A DNA stretch of 64,000 bases, taken from the NCBI GenBank assembly GCA_021772055.1, contig JAETNR010000016.1:1-64000 (forward strand), given 5' to 3'. This document shows positions 43,026 to 52,486 of the stretch, one piece after another. Position 1 is the stretch's first letter, and the number at the start of each line of letters is the position of its first letter. Origin of the DNA: Blautia sp. (GTDB taxonomy: Bacteria > Bacillota > Clostridia > Lachnospirales > Lachnospiraceae). The position numbers and the translations under genes were made by a program. A model generated the notes under the pieces. That model was not told where the DNA came from, did no database searches, and saw only the letters and a list, made by a program, of their open reading frames with translations.

Positions 43026-43040
43026 CAGTAATGATTACTG
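43026..43040 (-). promoter_or_regulatory. PerR box before perR (autoregulation)
   Basis: CAGTAATGATTACTG, a perfect palindrome, with core GTAATnATTAC shared with the site at 42548-42566. Confidence 0.75.
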
Positions 43041-43059
43041 ATATCTATAATATATAATA

Positions 43060-43818
43060 CTAACCTTGTTTTGTCAAGATATATTTTCCATAAAAGGGAA
43101 GCGCGCTTTCACTATGCATTTCATCAATCATTAGCTGGACGGTATTTTTGTCTAATTCCTTCAACTCTTTTGAAAACATCCCCATCACCTTCTCTATATT
43201 CTGACAGATATCATAAATGTGTGCATACATGGCCTTAAACGACGGATACTGCTGGATAATAAGAGAAATCGTTTCCGGATCATCACTGCAGAGAAAAGCC
43301 AGCCATGCATCAAGTTTGTTTTTGATACCTTTATTGTGCAGGTTCTCGTAAAATATGTCAAGGGGGATAAAGAGATATTTCTGAAGAAGCTCCAGCTGAA
43401 GGCCTGTGTCAGATTTCTGTTGGAATGCATGCAAATAATTGTCCGGAAATTCATGAAATATCTTGGAACTGTTTTCAAAAAAGACAATGGTATAAACTGT
43501 AGAAATACTTTTATAAGAGAAGCGCTTTTTCTTCTTTTCCCGGATTGTTTTATACTGGCGCAGCAAAAGGTCGGCTGAATAGCAGGCGCTTCGCTGACCG
43601 GGAAAGAAATATCCAATCTTCTGAATCTCAACATTTACAATCGTGCCGTCGCTTAACTGCACCACAATATCCATGATTACCAGTGAAGACTCATCCCCAA
43701 GGCGTGAATTATCCGTGGGCAAAACATAAAGGATCCGAACTTCTTTTCCCAAAAGAAGGGAAAGCAGATCATTCAGACGTTCCGGAACCGCTTCAGGATT
43801 CAGGATTTTATTGCCATA
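43060..43818 (-). pseudogene. 5'-truncated PD-(D/E)XK nuclease-family transposase
   Basis: An open frame of 252 codons ending at 43060. A TAA lies directly before its first codon (43819-43821) and no start with a ribosome site exists; the first TTG is internal. The remaining part shows VPERLNDLLSLLLGKEVRI, then the family core IMDIVVQLSDGTIVNVEIQ, PGQRSACYSADLLLRQY, and a C-terminal helical part. Relatives have about 60 more residues at the N-terminus, so the gene has lost its 5' end. Confidence 0.75.
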
Positions 43819-43966
43819 TTAAGCATAACACAAAACCCGGAATCTGCCAAAGAAAATCGTTCGACAAATTTCGCTCTTAATAAAAGGAAAATAAGCGCAG
43901 TGCTTCCATGTTGATTTTTGTGACAAAATAGTATATTCTGTTGAGAACAAAAAAGGATGGCAAACA

Positions 43967-43986
43967 TAAGAAAATCTTAAGATTTT
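43967..43986 (+). promoter_or_regulatory. Probable binding site of the adjacent response regulator
   Basis: TAAG occurs at 43967-43970 and 43978-43981, 11 bp apart in direct orientation, as OmpR-family regulators prefer; the second half lies in a perfect palindrome AAAATCTTAAGATTTT (43971-43986). A weak promoter (TTGATT 43993-43998; TATTCT 44014-44019) follows directly. Autoregulation is inferred. Confidence 0.5.
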
Positions 43987-44046
43987 ACCCCTTTGATTTT
44001 AAAATTTCTTTGCTATTCTGATATCAGCAAGAGGGAGGTAAGTATA

Positions 44047-44745
44047 ATGGCAAACATTCTGGTTTGTGATGATGATAAGGACATCGTGGAGGCAATTGAC
44101 ATCTATCTTACGCAGGAAGGTTATCATACGTTGAAAGCCTATGACGGAGAGGAGGCGTTGAGGCAGCTTAAGGAACATCCCGTAGATCTTTTGATCATTG
44201 ATGTGATGATGCCGAAGCTGGACGGTATCCGGGCAACTCTGAAGATACGGGAAGAAAATCCGCTTCCCATTATTATTCTTTCTGCAAAGTCGGAAGATGC
44301 GGATAAGATTCTGGGGCTGAATGTGGGAGCTGACGATTATGTGACGAAACCCTTCAATCCCTTAGAGCTGGTAGCCCGGGTAAAATCCCAGCTCCGCAGA
44401 TACACAAGGCTTGGCGCGGCGGTGAAGAAAAATGGGGACGAGCATATTTATGAAACAGGCGGACTTTCTGTGAATGATGACCTGAAGGAAGTCTGCGTGG
44501 ACGGAGAACCGGTGAAGCTGACGCCTATAGAGTATAACATTTTGCTTTTACTGATAAAAAATAAAGGGAGGGTTTTTTCCATCAATCAGATTTACGAAAA
44601 TATCTGGAATGAGGAGGCTATTGCAGCGGATAATACGGTGGCTGTGCATATCCGCCATATCCGGGAAAAAATTGAGATCAATCCCAAGGAACCCCGTTAT
44701 CTGAAAGTAGTGTGGGGCCTTGGATATAAGGTGGAAAAGCTGTAG
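44047..44745 (+). CDS. OmpR/VanR-type response regulator
   Basis: A 232-residue two-component regulator: receiver domain with DDD acid pocket, phosphoacceptor Asp52 in LLIIDVMMPK, the conserved Lys in YVTKPFNPLE, and a C-terminal winged helix (LTPIEYNILLLLIKNKGRVF, VAVHIRHIREKIE, GLGYKVEKL). ATG 44047 has GAGGGAGGTAAG before it; a longer frame begins upstream in the promoter region. It precedes the kinase by 24 bp. Confidence 0.95.
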   Translation: MANILVCDDDKDIVEAIDIYLTQEGYHTLKAYDGEEALRQLKEHPVDLLIIDVMMPKLDGIRATLKIREENPLPIIILSAKSEDADKILGLNVGADDYVTKPFNPLELVARVKSQLRRYTRLGAAVKKNGDEHIYETGGLSVNDDLKEVCVDGEPVKLTPIEYNILLLLIKNKGRVFSINQIYENIWNEEAIAADNTVAVHIRHIREKIEINPKEPRYLKVVWGLGYKVEKL

Positions 44746-44769
44746 ACATACAGGCGAAAGGGGTAAGTC

Positions 44770-47352
44770 ATGAAGAAGAAATGGTATAGAAGCAATTGGT
44801 TAAAATGCATTTTGGTTATCGTTTTATTAAGCTCCGTGGCGGTTGGGGCAGTTTGCGGTACTCTGGCACTTGCAATGGCAAAGCAGGGGTACTTTGTATG
44901 GGAAGAGGACGGAGATACTTATATTAAGTCAGAGGGGCTCACAAGCAATGTATTTACGGATGTGCACAGGATACTGAATGGGCTGGAAGCAGAGCGCATC
45001 TTATCCTCTGAGGAAAACGGAGAACCGGACAAGGTGATCGATCTGCAGGAAGTTTATGAGGATAAGGATTTCACCTTCCGGAACACCTCAGGACTTGCAT
45101 ACTCTATGAATGATCTGAAAGATTGGTCCGGATCCTTTGAAAGTGAAGATAGAGACGAAAAAAACGTAGTTGTCTGTGTATCCACAGAGAGGAATGAAAA
45201 AGATTACTACTATTATTATGATGAGTTCTGCAATATGGTGCGGAAGGGAGATATTGCGCTTGAGCTGGAAGAACTGGAACTGGATGGAGGAACAGAAGAA
45301 GATGCTGTAAATGAAATTCTTGAGATATTGCAGTACGCAGAGATTTATAATACGGATTTTGCTTTAAGGTCTATAAAAGATCAAACCAGGAATAAGGAAT
45401 ATGCGTGCATTTTTACGCTGGGGGATGAGTTTATTGCAGAAGAGTATTCTCCTGTAGGGGCAGATAACCTTTTGGATGTTCTTAATGAGAATCCGAACTG
45501 GCAGGGAAGAATCATAGATGCCTATGTTGCTCTGGAACAAATATTGGCGAGATTATCGGGCATGTCCGAAGATGCAGACCTATTTCAGGCAAATTATCAG
45601 GAGGGAGATACCAACATTACCTACTTCTATGCAGATCCGGATGAGAGGACAGTCTATACAAACAGGAGTGCACTTGCCGAAAAGGCCTACGGCTCAGGAA
45701 ACTATGAGGAGTGCCTGCAGGAAATTTCGAAGATGGATGCGTTTACGATTATAAAGCCCAAACTTGGCGAGTGCGTATCCAATATGAATTTCGGGGAAGA
45801 ACAGGGACTTATGATATGGCAGCATACATTGGAGCAGGAAGGATTTCTTGATAATTATATTTTTGCTGTGGCTGTGGATGGGGAATTCCCTATTGAAGAT
45901 TCTTATGCAAGTATTAATAGAAATTATGATAAATACGTAATGCTGAAAAGACCTGTGATGACCTGGCTTATTTTGGCAGTGGCGCTGTTTCTCATAAGTC
46001 TGGTATGGCTGACCGTGATCACAGGAAGACGAGCAGCGGATGAAGATATTTACCTGAATGGATTTGACCGGATCTGTACGGAAATTGTTGCTGTGATTTT
46101 GGCGGGATGCGTGTTGCCTGCTCTGGAAGTTGTCCGGCTGGTAAGCTATAAAATATCATCAACGGATAAAGCCTTTCTCGCCCTGGTGACGGGAATGGGA
46201 ATTTATACGGCTGCAGTATGTCTTGTGGGATATCTAAGTTTCATAAAAAGGGTAAAAGCACGAACTCTCTGGAAAAACAGTGTTTTGAGGCGCATTCTGA
46301 AAATAGGAAAAGAGTTGTTCAGGAAAATAGGGAAGGTGCTGGAATTTTATTCCCGCAATACCCTCAGCAAAATCAAGCTGACCCTGCTTGGGGGCGTGTT
46401 CCTTTTGCTTCAGTTCGCCATCTGCGGTTTTGCATTTGCGGGCAGTGCTGCCTGGCTTTTGCTTTTACTGCTGATCGACTGTCTGGCACTGCTTTATATT
46501 TTATGGAAGGCAGATGGAACGGATAAGATCCTGGAAGGCTTAAAGCGAATCTCCAATGGAGAACTTCAGTACAAGATCCCCACAGAACGGTTAAGAGGGA
46601 ATCAGAAGGCTATGGCGGAATATATTAATAACATCGGAGGCGGACTTGATGCGGCAGTGGAAAACAGCCTGAAAAACGAGCGTATGAAAACAGAGCTGAT
46701 CACCAATGTTTCTCATGACATAAAAACTCCCCTGACTTCCATCATCAACTATGTGGATCTATTAAAAAGAGAGAATTTTACAGATCCTAAAATCTGCGGT
46801 TATCTGGATGTCCTGGAGGCAAAGGCCCAAAGACTGAAGGTTCTCACAGAGGATGTGGTGGAAGCGTCAAAAGCCAGCTCCGGCACCCTTAAGCTGGAGA
46901 TGATGAATCTGAACTTTTCAGAAATGCTGTATCAGGTGATGGGAGAGTTTGAAGAACGGTTTGAGCAGCGGAATTTAACGCTGATGGTACATCTCACGGA
47001 GACCCCGGTGACTATTTGTGCAGACGGGCAGCGCCTGTGGCGTGTTCTGGAAAATGTGTTTAATAATGTGGTGAAATATGCATTGGAAGGAACCAGGGTT
47101 TACGTGCAGACCACACCGGAGAAGGGCAGGGTCGTCTTTTCTCTGAAGAATATTTCCGCCCAGCCCCTGAATTTTTCCGCAGATGAGCTTACAGAGCGCT
47201 TCATCCGCGGAGATGTTTCCAGAAACACAGAGGGCAGCGGTCTGGGGCTTTCCATCGCCAAAAGCCTGACGGAGCTTCAGGGCGGCGATTTCCGGCTGTA
47301 CCTGGACGGTGATCTGTTTAAGGTGATCATTACATTTCCTCTGGTAAAATAA
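44770..47352 (+). CDS. Membrane sensor histidine kinase
   Basis: An 860-residue kinase. One N-terminal helix (CILVIVLLSSVAVGAVCG), a large outer domain of about 350 residues, then four to five helices near residues 395-580, the HisKA box NVSHDIKTPLTSIINYVDLL with the phosphoacceptor His near 648, an N-box (NVFNNVVKYA) and the ATP-binding GSGLGLSIAKSL. Such large sensors with several membrane helices often respond to cell-envelope stress; the signal is unknown. A fossil of a related kinase C-terminus lies at 57320. Confidence 0.93.
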   Translation: MKKKWYRSNWLKCILVIVLLSSVAVGAVCGTLALAMAKQGYFVWEEDGDTYIKSEGLTSNVFTDVHRILNGLEAERILSSEENGEPDKVIDLQEVYEDKDFTFRNTSGLAYSMNDLKDWSGSFESEDRDEKNVVVCVSTERNEKDYYYYYDEFCNMVRKGDIALELEELELDGGTEEDAVNEILEILQYAEIYNTDFALRSIKDQTRNKEYACIFTLGDEFIAEEYSPVGADNLLDVLNENPNWQGRIIDAYVALEQILARLSGMSEDADLFQANYQEGDTNITYFYADPDERTVYTNRSALAEKAYGSGNYEECLQEISKMDAFTIIKPKLGECVSNMNFGEEQGLMIWQHTLEQEGFLDNYIFAVAVDGEFPIEDSYASINRNYDKYVMLKRPVMTWLILAVALFLISLVWLTVITGRRAADEDIYLNGFDRICTEIVAVILAGCVLPALEVVRLVSYKISSTDKAFLALVTGMGIYTAAVCLVGYLSFIKRVKARTLWKNSVLRRILKIGKELFRKIGKVLEFYSRNTLSKIKLTLLGGVFLLLQFAICGFAFAGSAAWLLLLLLIDCLALLYILWKADGTDKILEGLKRISNGELQYKIPTERLRGNQKAMAEYINNIGGGLDAAVENSLKNERMKTELITNVSHDIKTPLTSIINYVDLLKRENFTDPKICGYLDVLEAKAQRLKVLTEDVVEASKASSGTLKLEMMNLNFSEMLYQVMGEFEERFEQRNLTLMVHLTETPVTICADGQRLWRVLENVFNNVVKYALEGTRVYVQTTPEKGRVVFSLKNISAQPLNFSADELTERFIRGDVSRNTEGSGLGLSIAKSLTELQGGDFRLYLDGDLFKVIITFPLVK

Positions 47353-47384
47353 TCAGCGGAGCTTCTGCTCCACAAATGACCGGC

Positions 47385-47425
47385 AGAGCCAGACATGAGA
47401 GGTGATCTTGTGCCTGGCTCTTTTT
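47385..47425 (+). terminator. Terminator after the histidine kinase
   Basis: AGAGCCAG (47385-47392) pairs with CTGGCTCT (47414-47421) followed by TTTTTC. A close copy of this 35 bp element recurs at 57466-57500. Confidence 0.85.
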
Positions 47426-49188
47426 CAGGAATGAACAGGCAGTAAAAAGGAAACGCATGTACAGACCCCTTTCTTGCTTCGGATGTGCAGGGCACACTGG
47501 GAGCCGTATTGAAGAATGAGTCTTCGGTTTACATTGGTTAGTCCGATATTTTTACTTGTCTCATCGTTGATCATTTGATAGAGATCTTGTATTTCATTTT
47601 TGTCCAGTCCGATTCCATTATCGGTGACGGAAAAATGAATCATGTTTTCTTTTGGAAAAATACGTACTTTGATGTAACCGGTTCTGTCTAAAGCAGCAAT
47701 ACCATGGCTGATGCTGTTTTCTACTAACGGCTGCAGGAGAAGTCGGGGAATGGGAAAATTCCGCAGCTCTTCTTCAATCTCAAAATAGATGATAAACTGC
47801 TCTCCGTACCGCTGTTTCTGAATTTCTATATATTTTTTCAGATAAGTAAGCTCATCCTGCAGGGAAACCATGGTACTGGGATCCTGCAAAGAATATTTCA
47901 GAATATCCGAAAGATTCTGGATCGTACGGTTCAGCGTCCCCGGACGGCCTGTGATCTGCAGTGCTTGAAAATCAAGGGTCTGGAGAGTATTAAAAAGAAA
48001 ATGCGGATTGATCTGAAGCTGGAGCGCAGTTTTTTCCGCCAATTGCTGCTGATATTGCTTTTCTGTCAGCTGACGCTGAAGGTAGGAGGACTTCAGGTAT
48101 ACCTGAATGACATTGTCCAGGATCACATCGTATTCATCCTCCACTACAGGTGTATGCATTTCCGGAATGTTACCTTTTTCGGCAGCATCGAAGGTTTGAA
48201 TGAGATCGCCAATTTTCTGGAAGTTACGTTCTGTAATGCGGTAGGATAAAAATAGCATGATCATACAATAGCATAAAAAGATACTGAGCAGGATCAGCAT
48301 GGTAAAATACTGCTGTTTTATGACAGTAGAAAAGGGAATCAATGCACAGTATGAAATATCATAATCACTGTTGCTGCGTAATTCCATATAGTATTTTTGC
48401 CCCGCTATTGTGATCCAGGTATTATTCAATTTGGCTAAGGAATCAGCATTATCTATGTATGTCTTCAGATAGTCCTGAAATTGCCGGTTCATTTGCTTGC
48501 CGGATGCGTTGAAAGCCAAGAACTGAAGCTTTTGGTCAAGGATATAGAGATACTCATTATTTGTGGAGGTACTGTTGTTTAAGGTACGTTCAAAATCCGC
48601 AATATCAATATTCAGGATGATTACTCCGGAAATATTGCTCATACGCTGGAAGGCTGTGATGTACTGGGTCGGGGGAATATAGGAGTATTCTTCAAATTCC
48701 CGGTGCGTGATCCAGAGTTTTTTGTTTTTATCCATCTGTTGGTAAGTGGGAAACCAGTCCTGGTCCGTAAAGGATGAAATACTTTGAAAACCGGAAGTAG
48801 TAGAAAAGAAATCATCAAATCCGTCCAGATATAGATAGATAGATGAAATATAGTCGTGGGACCGGGCAACACTTCCCAGCATGACACGTATACTGTTGAG
48901 AAGGACGACATCCGAATAAGTAAAGGTGTCATGCTGGAAGAATCTTTTCAGGGAGAGGACAAGGCGGGGATTATAGGTAAGAAGTTCATACTGGTAAGCG
49001 GAAGAACCTACCACGTTTGTAATATTATCATCTACACGGACAAGTGTATTGCTGGATTCTGCTGTCATGGTTTTCATGGAACTTTTAAACTGGAAGAGGA
49101 GAAAAACCGCAGAAAGCAGCAGGGTTGGAATCAATGTGATCAATAAAAACTGTTTAAAACGTTTCAGAAAGAATTTACGCATCATCAT
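47425..49188 (-). CDS. YesM-type sensor histidine kinase
   Basis: A 587-residue sensor. TM1 (FLLITLIPTLLLSAVFLLF), an outer sensing domain of about 240 residues, TM2 (MLILLSIFLCYCMIMLFLS), a HAMP-like stretch, the His_kinase core (QINPHFLFNTLQTLDFQAL, His near 400) and an ATPase domain (PRLLLQPLVENSISHGIA, VTDNGIGLD). YesM kinases pair with YesN regulators and sense extracellular sugars or their binding protein. The yesN-like gene directly precedes it in the operon (8 bp gap). Confidence 0.92.
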   Translation of the reverse strand: MMMRKFFLKRFKQFLLITLIPTLLLSAVFLLFQFKSSMKTMTAESSNTLVRVDDNITNVVGSSAYQYELLTYNPRLVLSLKRFFQHDTFTYSDVVLLNSIRVMLGSVARSHDYISSIYLYLDGFDDFFSTTSGFQSISSFTDQDWFPTYQQMDKNKKLWITHREFEEYSYIPPTQYITAFQRMSNISGVIILNIDIADFERTLNNSTSTNNEYLYILDQKLQFLAFNASGKQMNRQFQDYLKTYIDNADSLAKLNNTWITIAGQKYYMELRSNSDYDISYCALIPFSTVIKQQYFTMLILLSIFLCYCMIMLFLSYRITERNFQKIGDLIQTFDAAEKGNIPEMHTPVVEDEYDVILDNVIQVYLKSSYLQRQLTEKQYQQQLAEKTALQLQINPHFLFNTLQTLDFQALQITGRPGTLNRTIQNLSDILKYSLQDPSTMVSLQDELTYLKKYIEIQKQRYGEQFIIYFEIEEELRNFPIPRLLLQPLVENSISHGIAALDRTGYIKVRIFPKENMIHFSVTDNGIGLDKNEIQDLYQMINDETSKNIGLTNVNRRLILQYGSQCALHIRSKKGVCTCVSFLLPVHS

Positions 49189-49196
49189 AATGGGTA

Positions 49197-49946
49197 TTAC
49201 TCCTTTGCTCCAAGTTTTTTTTCACGGAATTCTCTTGGTGTTACATGATAATATTGCTTGAATGCCCGTGAAAAGTTCTTCGGGTTGTCATAGCCGATAC
49301 GATCAGCGATCTCATAATGCTTATTGGAAATGTCAAGCAGCAGTTCGGCTGCTTTTTCCATGCGGACACGATTCAGAAATTCGGAAAATCCAAGCCCTGA
49401 TTTTTCTTTGAATATTTTTGACAGATAATTGGGGCTCAGATTTACGATTGCTGCGGCTTCTTCCAGTGTTGCAGAGCGATAATTCGTCTTCAGATACGCC
49501 TGTACTTTGTAAATGATCTGACCATAATAAGAGGAATCCACGGCAGGTTCAGGCGAGGATACATGATATTTTTTATCCAGCTTTTGGCGGACATTTTCCA
49601 TACAGGTGAATAATTCATCATATTTAATGGGTTTTAATAAGTAGTCCTCTGCATGATTGAGAATTGCCGTGTGCATATAATGAAAGTCCTGATATCCTGT
49701 GAGGAATACATGAATGGTATCAGGAAATTCTGCTGCGATATGAGAACTTAAGTCCAGACCGTTCATGACCGGCATCTGGATATCGGTCATAACTACATCG
49801 GTATGGTTTTTACGCAGATATTCCAAAGCCTGCTTTCCATTAGAAAAAAGCCCTTTTATTTCGAAACCGTTCTGCGTCCAAGGAAATAAATTGGCAATGC
49901 CTTCGCGTATTTTTCGTTCATCATCTACAATAATCAGAGAATACAT
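49197..49946 (-). CDS. YesN-type response regulator with AraC domain (short)
   Basis: A 249-residue regulator: receiver domain with phosphoacceptor Asp55 (VVMTDIQMPVMNG) and two AraC-type HTH motifs (ATLEEAAAIVNLSPNYLSK and YEIADRIGYDNPKNFSR) directly after a short linker. It lacks the middle domain of full-size YesN proteins (about 500 aa). It should activate the divergent glycan operon starting at 50174. GGAAGGAG precedes the start. Confidence 0.92.
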   Translation of the reverse strand: MYSLIIVDDERKIREGIANLFPWTQNGFEIKGLFSNGKQALEYLRKNHTDVVMTDIQMPVMNGLDLSSHIAAEFPDTIHVFLTGYQDFHYMHTAILNHAEDYLLKPIKYDELFTCMENVRQKLDKKYHVSSPEPAVDSSYYGQIIYKVQAYLKTNYRSATLEEAAAIVNLSPNYLSKIFKEKSGLGFSEFLNRVRMEKAAELLLDISNKHYEIADRIGYDNPKNFSRAFKQYYHVTPREFREKKLGAKE

Positions 49947-50096
49947 AATAAACTCCTTCCGAATAATCCTGAGATAATTATATATTGGAATTTGTTTTTC
50001 GTAAATAAAAGCTTAAGAAATGAATCCTTTTCGTAATTTGAGAATCGTTTTGCAGATGAATTGTAAAAAATGAGGAATATTCCATAATGAATGAGG

Positions 50097-50124
50097 TTGG
50101 ATAAAAAAGAAAATCTGATAGAAT
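50097..50124 (+). promoter_or_regulatory. Promoter of the GH95/GH43 operon
   Basis: TTGGAT (50097-50102), 16 bp, TAGAAT (50119-50124). It lies in the divergent region facing the yesN gene, where the AraC-type regulator would bind upstream. Confidence 0.65.
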
Positions 50125-50173
50125 AAAAGCATCTTAAAACTATCTGGAAGATAAAAAAAAGGAGGATATTTCA

Positions 50174-51472
50174 ATGAAAAAGAAAATGGCGGTATTGCTT
50201 GCAGGAGCACTGGCTGTTTCAACATTTACAGGCCCTGCAATGGTTATGGCTGAGGAAGAGGAGCACGAGCCTGTAACCCTTCGCTTTATGTGGTGGGGCG
50301 GAGACGAAAGAAACGAGGCAACAGTAGAAGTAATTAACATGTTCCAGGAAAAATATCCGTGGATCACTATTGAGCCGGAATTCAGCGGAAGTGACGGATA
50401 TCAGGAAAAGCTGTCAACAGCACTGGCAGGAGGACAGGCAGCGGATATTATCCAGAATGGTCCGGGATGGATGCCGGAATTCCTGGGCAAAGGAGATTTC
50501 TTTATTGACTTCAATGAGTATACCGATTATATCGACCTTAGCGGATTTGATGCGGAATACCTTGAAAATGTAGCTACTTATGACGGCAAGATCGTAGGAC
50601 TTCCAAGCGGTATCGGAGTTCAGGCACTGTTGGTCAATAAGACGCTTGCAGATGAGATCGGGCTGGAAATTCCTGAAACATTGACATGGGAAGATTTTAT
50701 TACTCTTGGAAAGCAGGTGCAGGAATATGACAGTAATCTGTATTTCCTGAACATGGATACAGAACTGCTGAATACTCACGTATTCAGGCCATATTATATG
50801 CAGCTCTCCGGAAAGCCATTTATTGACGATGAGACAAAAGCAATGAGCGGCGATGAGGAAATTTTAAAACAGGTACTGAACTACGTGCAGTCCTTGTATG
50901 ACGAAAAAGTGGTACAGCCTGCAGGCGACAGTGCAACATTTGTGGGAGCTACCCAGACAAATCCGAAATGGATCAACGGGGAATTTGTATGTGCATTTAC
51001 CAATTCTTCTCAGATTGATATTATGACATCTGCAAATCCTGAAGCAGAATATGCAGTGCTTCCGCTTCCTCATGTGGAAGACGCAAAGGATGACGGATTT
51101 TATGCTGCTCCTCCACAGCTGATGTGCGTAAACAAAGCAAGCGAACATATTGAGGAAGCGGTAATGTTCTATGATTATTTCTTCAATGATCCGGAAGCAG
51201 CAGTGGTATTAAAGGATCTCCGCTCTGTACCGTCAACCAGCTATGCTCGTGAGGCATGCGAAGAAAACAGTCTGATCAGCGATCTGGTGAATTCTGCAGT
51301 AGAGTACGGACTGACTCAGACCGGAACGAATGAAATGGGCCTTACAACAGATTCAGAAGTGGAATCCTGTATTAAAACGATGCTGGAAAGCATTATGTAC
51401 GGAGAACATACCGTAGATGAGGCAGCAGCAGAAGGTATGTCAACACTGGAATTTGTCCTTTCAGAGAAATAA
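50174..51472 (+). CDS. Extracellular oligosaccharide-binding protein of ABC importer
   Basis: A 432-residue family-1 binding protein. Signal peptide cleaved at about VMA/EEE, then VTLRFMWWGGDERNEAT, MFQEKYPWITIEPEF, KLSTALAGGQAADIIQNGP. No lipobox Cys. AAAAGGAGG precedes the ATG. It is the first gene of the operon and is followed by a hairpin, then two permeases and two glycosidases; the ligand is probably an oligosaccharide carrying L-fucose/L-galactose-like and xylose or arabinose residues. Confidence 0.9.
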   Translation: MKKKMAVLLAGALAVSTFTGPAMVMAEEEEHEPVTLRFMWWGGDERNEATVEVINMFQEKYPWITIEPEFSGSDGYQEKLSTALAGGQAADIIQNGPGWMPEFLGKGDFFIDFNEYTDYIDLSGFDAEYLENVATYDGKIVGLPSGIGVQALLVNKTLADEIGLEIPETLTWEDFITLGKQVQEYDSNLYFLNMDTELLNTHVFRPYYMQLSGKPFIDDETKAMSGDEEILKQVLNYVQSLYDEKVVQPAGDSATFVGATQTNPKWINGEFVCAFTNSSQIDIMTSANPEAEYAVLPLPHVEDAKDDGFYAAPPQLMCVNKASEHIEEAVMFYDYFFNDPEAAVVLKDLRSVPSTSYAREACEENSLISDLVNSAVEYGLTQTGTNEMGLTTDSEVESCIKTMLESIMYGEHTVDEAAAEGMSTLEFVLSEK

Positions 51473-51504
51473 GCGGGACATAACAGTGAAAACAGGGAGA
51501 ACGA

Positions 51505-51531
51505 AAAACGGGGTACACACTACCCCGTTTT
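51505..51531 (+). other. Intercistronic hairpin between binding protein and permeases
   Basis: AAAACGGGGT (51505-51514) pairs perfectly with ACCCCGTTTT (51522-51531), then CTTTAT. It could be a leaky terminator or decay barrier giving more binding protein than permease, as at 5488-5521. Confidence 0.65.
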
Positions 51532-51562
51532 CTTTATAGAAAAACAGGAAGGAGAGGTTTTA

Positions 51563-52468
51563 GTGAAAAAATCAAAAATAAGAAAATATCGGAAAAGGGA
51601 TTACATGGGCCTGGTATATATTGCTCCATGGATCATAGGATTTTTGCTGCTGCAGCTAAATCCCTTTGTTACCTCTTTTGTGTATTCATTTACAGACTAT
51701 AAATTTTTTAATGATCCTGCATTTATCGGTTTGAAAAATTATATCCGATTATTTCAGATGGATCCTGAGTTTTATAATTCCCTGAAGGTAACGATTGTGT
51801 ATACCTTGTTTACCGTTCCGGGAAAGCTTTTGATGGCGTTATTTATCGCCTGCCTTTTGAATCGGGACATGAAGGGAATCGGAGTGATCCGTACGGTATA
51901 CTATCTTCCGTCTCTGTTTGGAGGAAGCGTTGCGGTAGCGATTTTGTGGAAAATCCTCTTTATGAGCGACGGAGCGATCAACCATATTCTGGAAGCGGTT
52001 CATCTTCCTACGGTACAATGGCTGGGAGATAGGAATACAGCATTGGTGACCATATGCCTGTTGGAAATCTGGCAGTTTGGCTCATCTATGGTAATGTTTC
52101 TGGCAGCCTTGAAGCAGGTTCCTGCAAATTTATATGAGGCAGCCTCTATTGACGGTGCGGGAGCAGTGAAAAAATTTTTTTCCATTACGCTGCCGCAGAT
52201 CTCACCGATTATTTTCTTTAACCTGATCATGCAGACGATCACAGCGCTTCAGAACTTCACCTCCGCGTTTGTCGTAACAGGAGGAGGGCCGAATAAGGGA
52301 ACCTATGTACTTGGAATGAAGCTGTATACGGATGCTTTTGGCTATTATAAAATGGGCTATGCATGTGCAACTTCCTGGGTGATCTTTGCAATGATCATGG
52401 TAGTAACTTTACTGTTGTTCCGTTTTTCTTCAGGAAAAATGTATTACGAAGACGGCGGAGATTTTTAA
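51563..52468 (+). CDS. ABC sugar permease (LplB/MalF-type)
   Basis: A 301-residue permease: six helices, EAA loop LYEAASIDGAGAVKKFF near residue 195. GTG start at 51563, after GGAAGGAGAGG. Its partner follows 18 bp later. As in the alpha-glucan operon, no ATPase is encoded. Confidence 0.9.
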   Translation: MKKSKIRKYRKRDYMGLVYIAPWIIGFLLLQLNPFVTSFVYSFTDYKFFNDPAFIGLKNYIRLFQMDPEFYNSLKVTIVYTLFTVPGKLLMALFIACLLNRDMKGIGVIRTVYYLPSLFGGSVAVAILWKILFMSDGAINHILEAVHLPTVQWLGDRNTALVTICLLEIWQFGSSMVMFLAALKQVPANLYEAASIDGAGAVKKFFSITLPQISPIIFFNLIMQTITALQNFTSAFVVTGGGPNKGTYVLGMKLYTDAFGYYKMGYACATSWVIFAMIMVVTLLLFRFSSGKMYYEDGGDF

Positions 52469-52486
52469 GAGAGGAGGCAAAGATCT

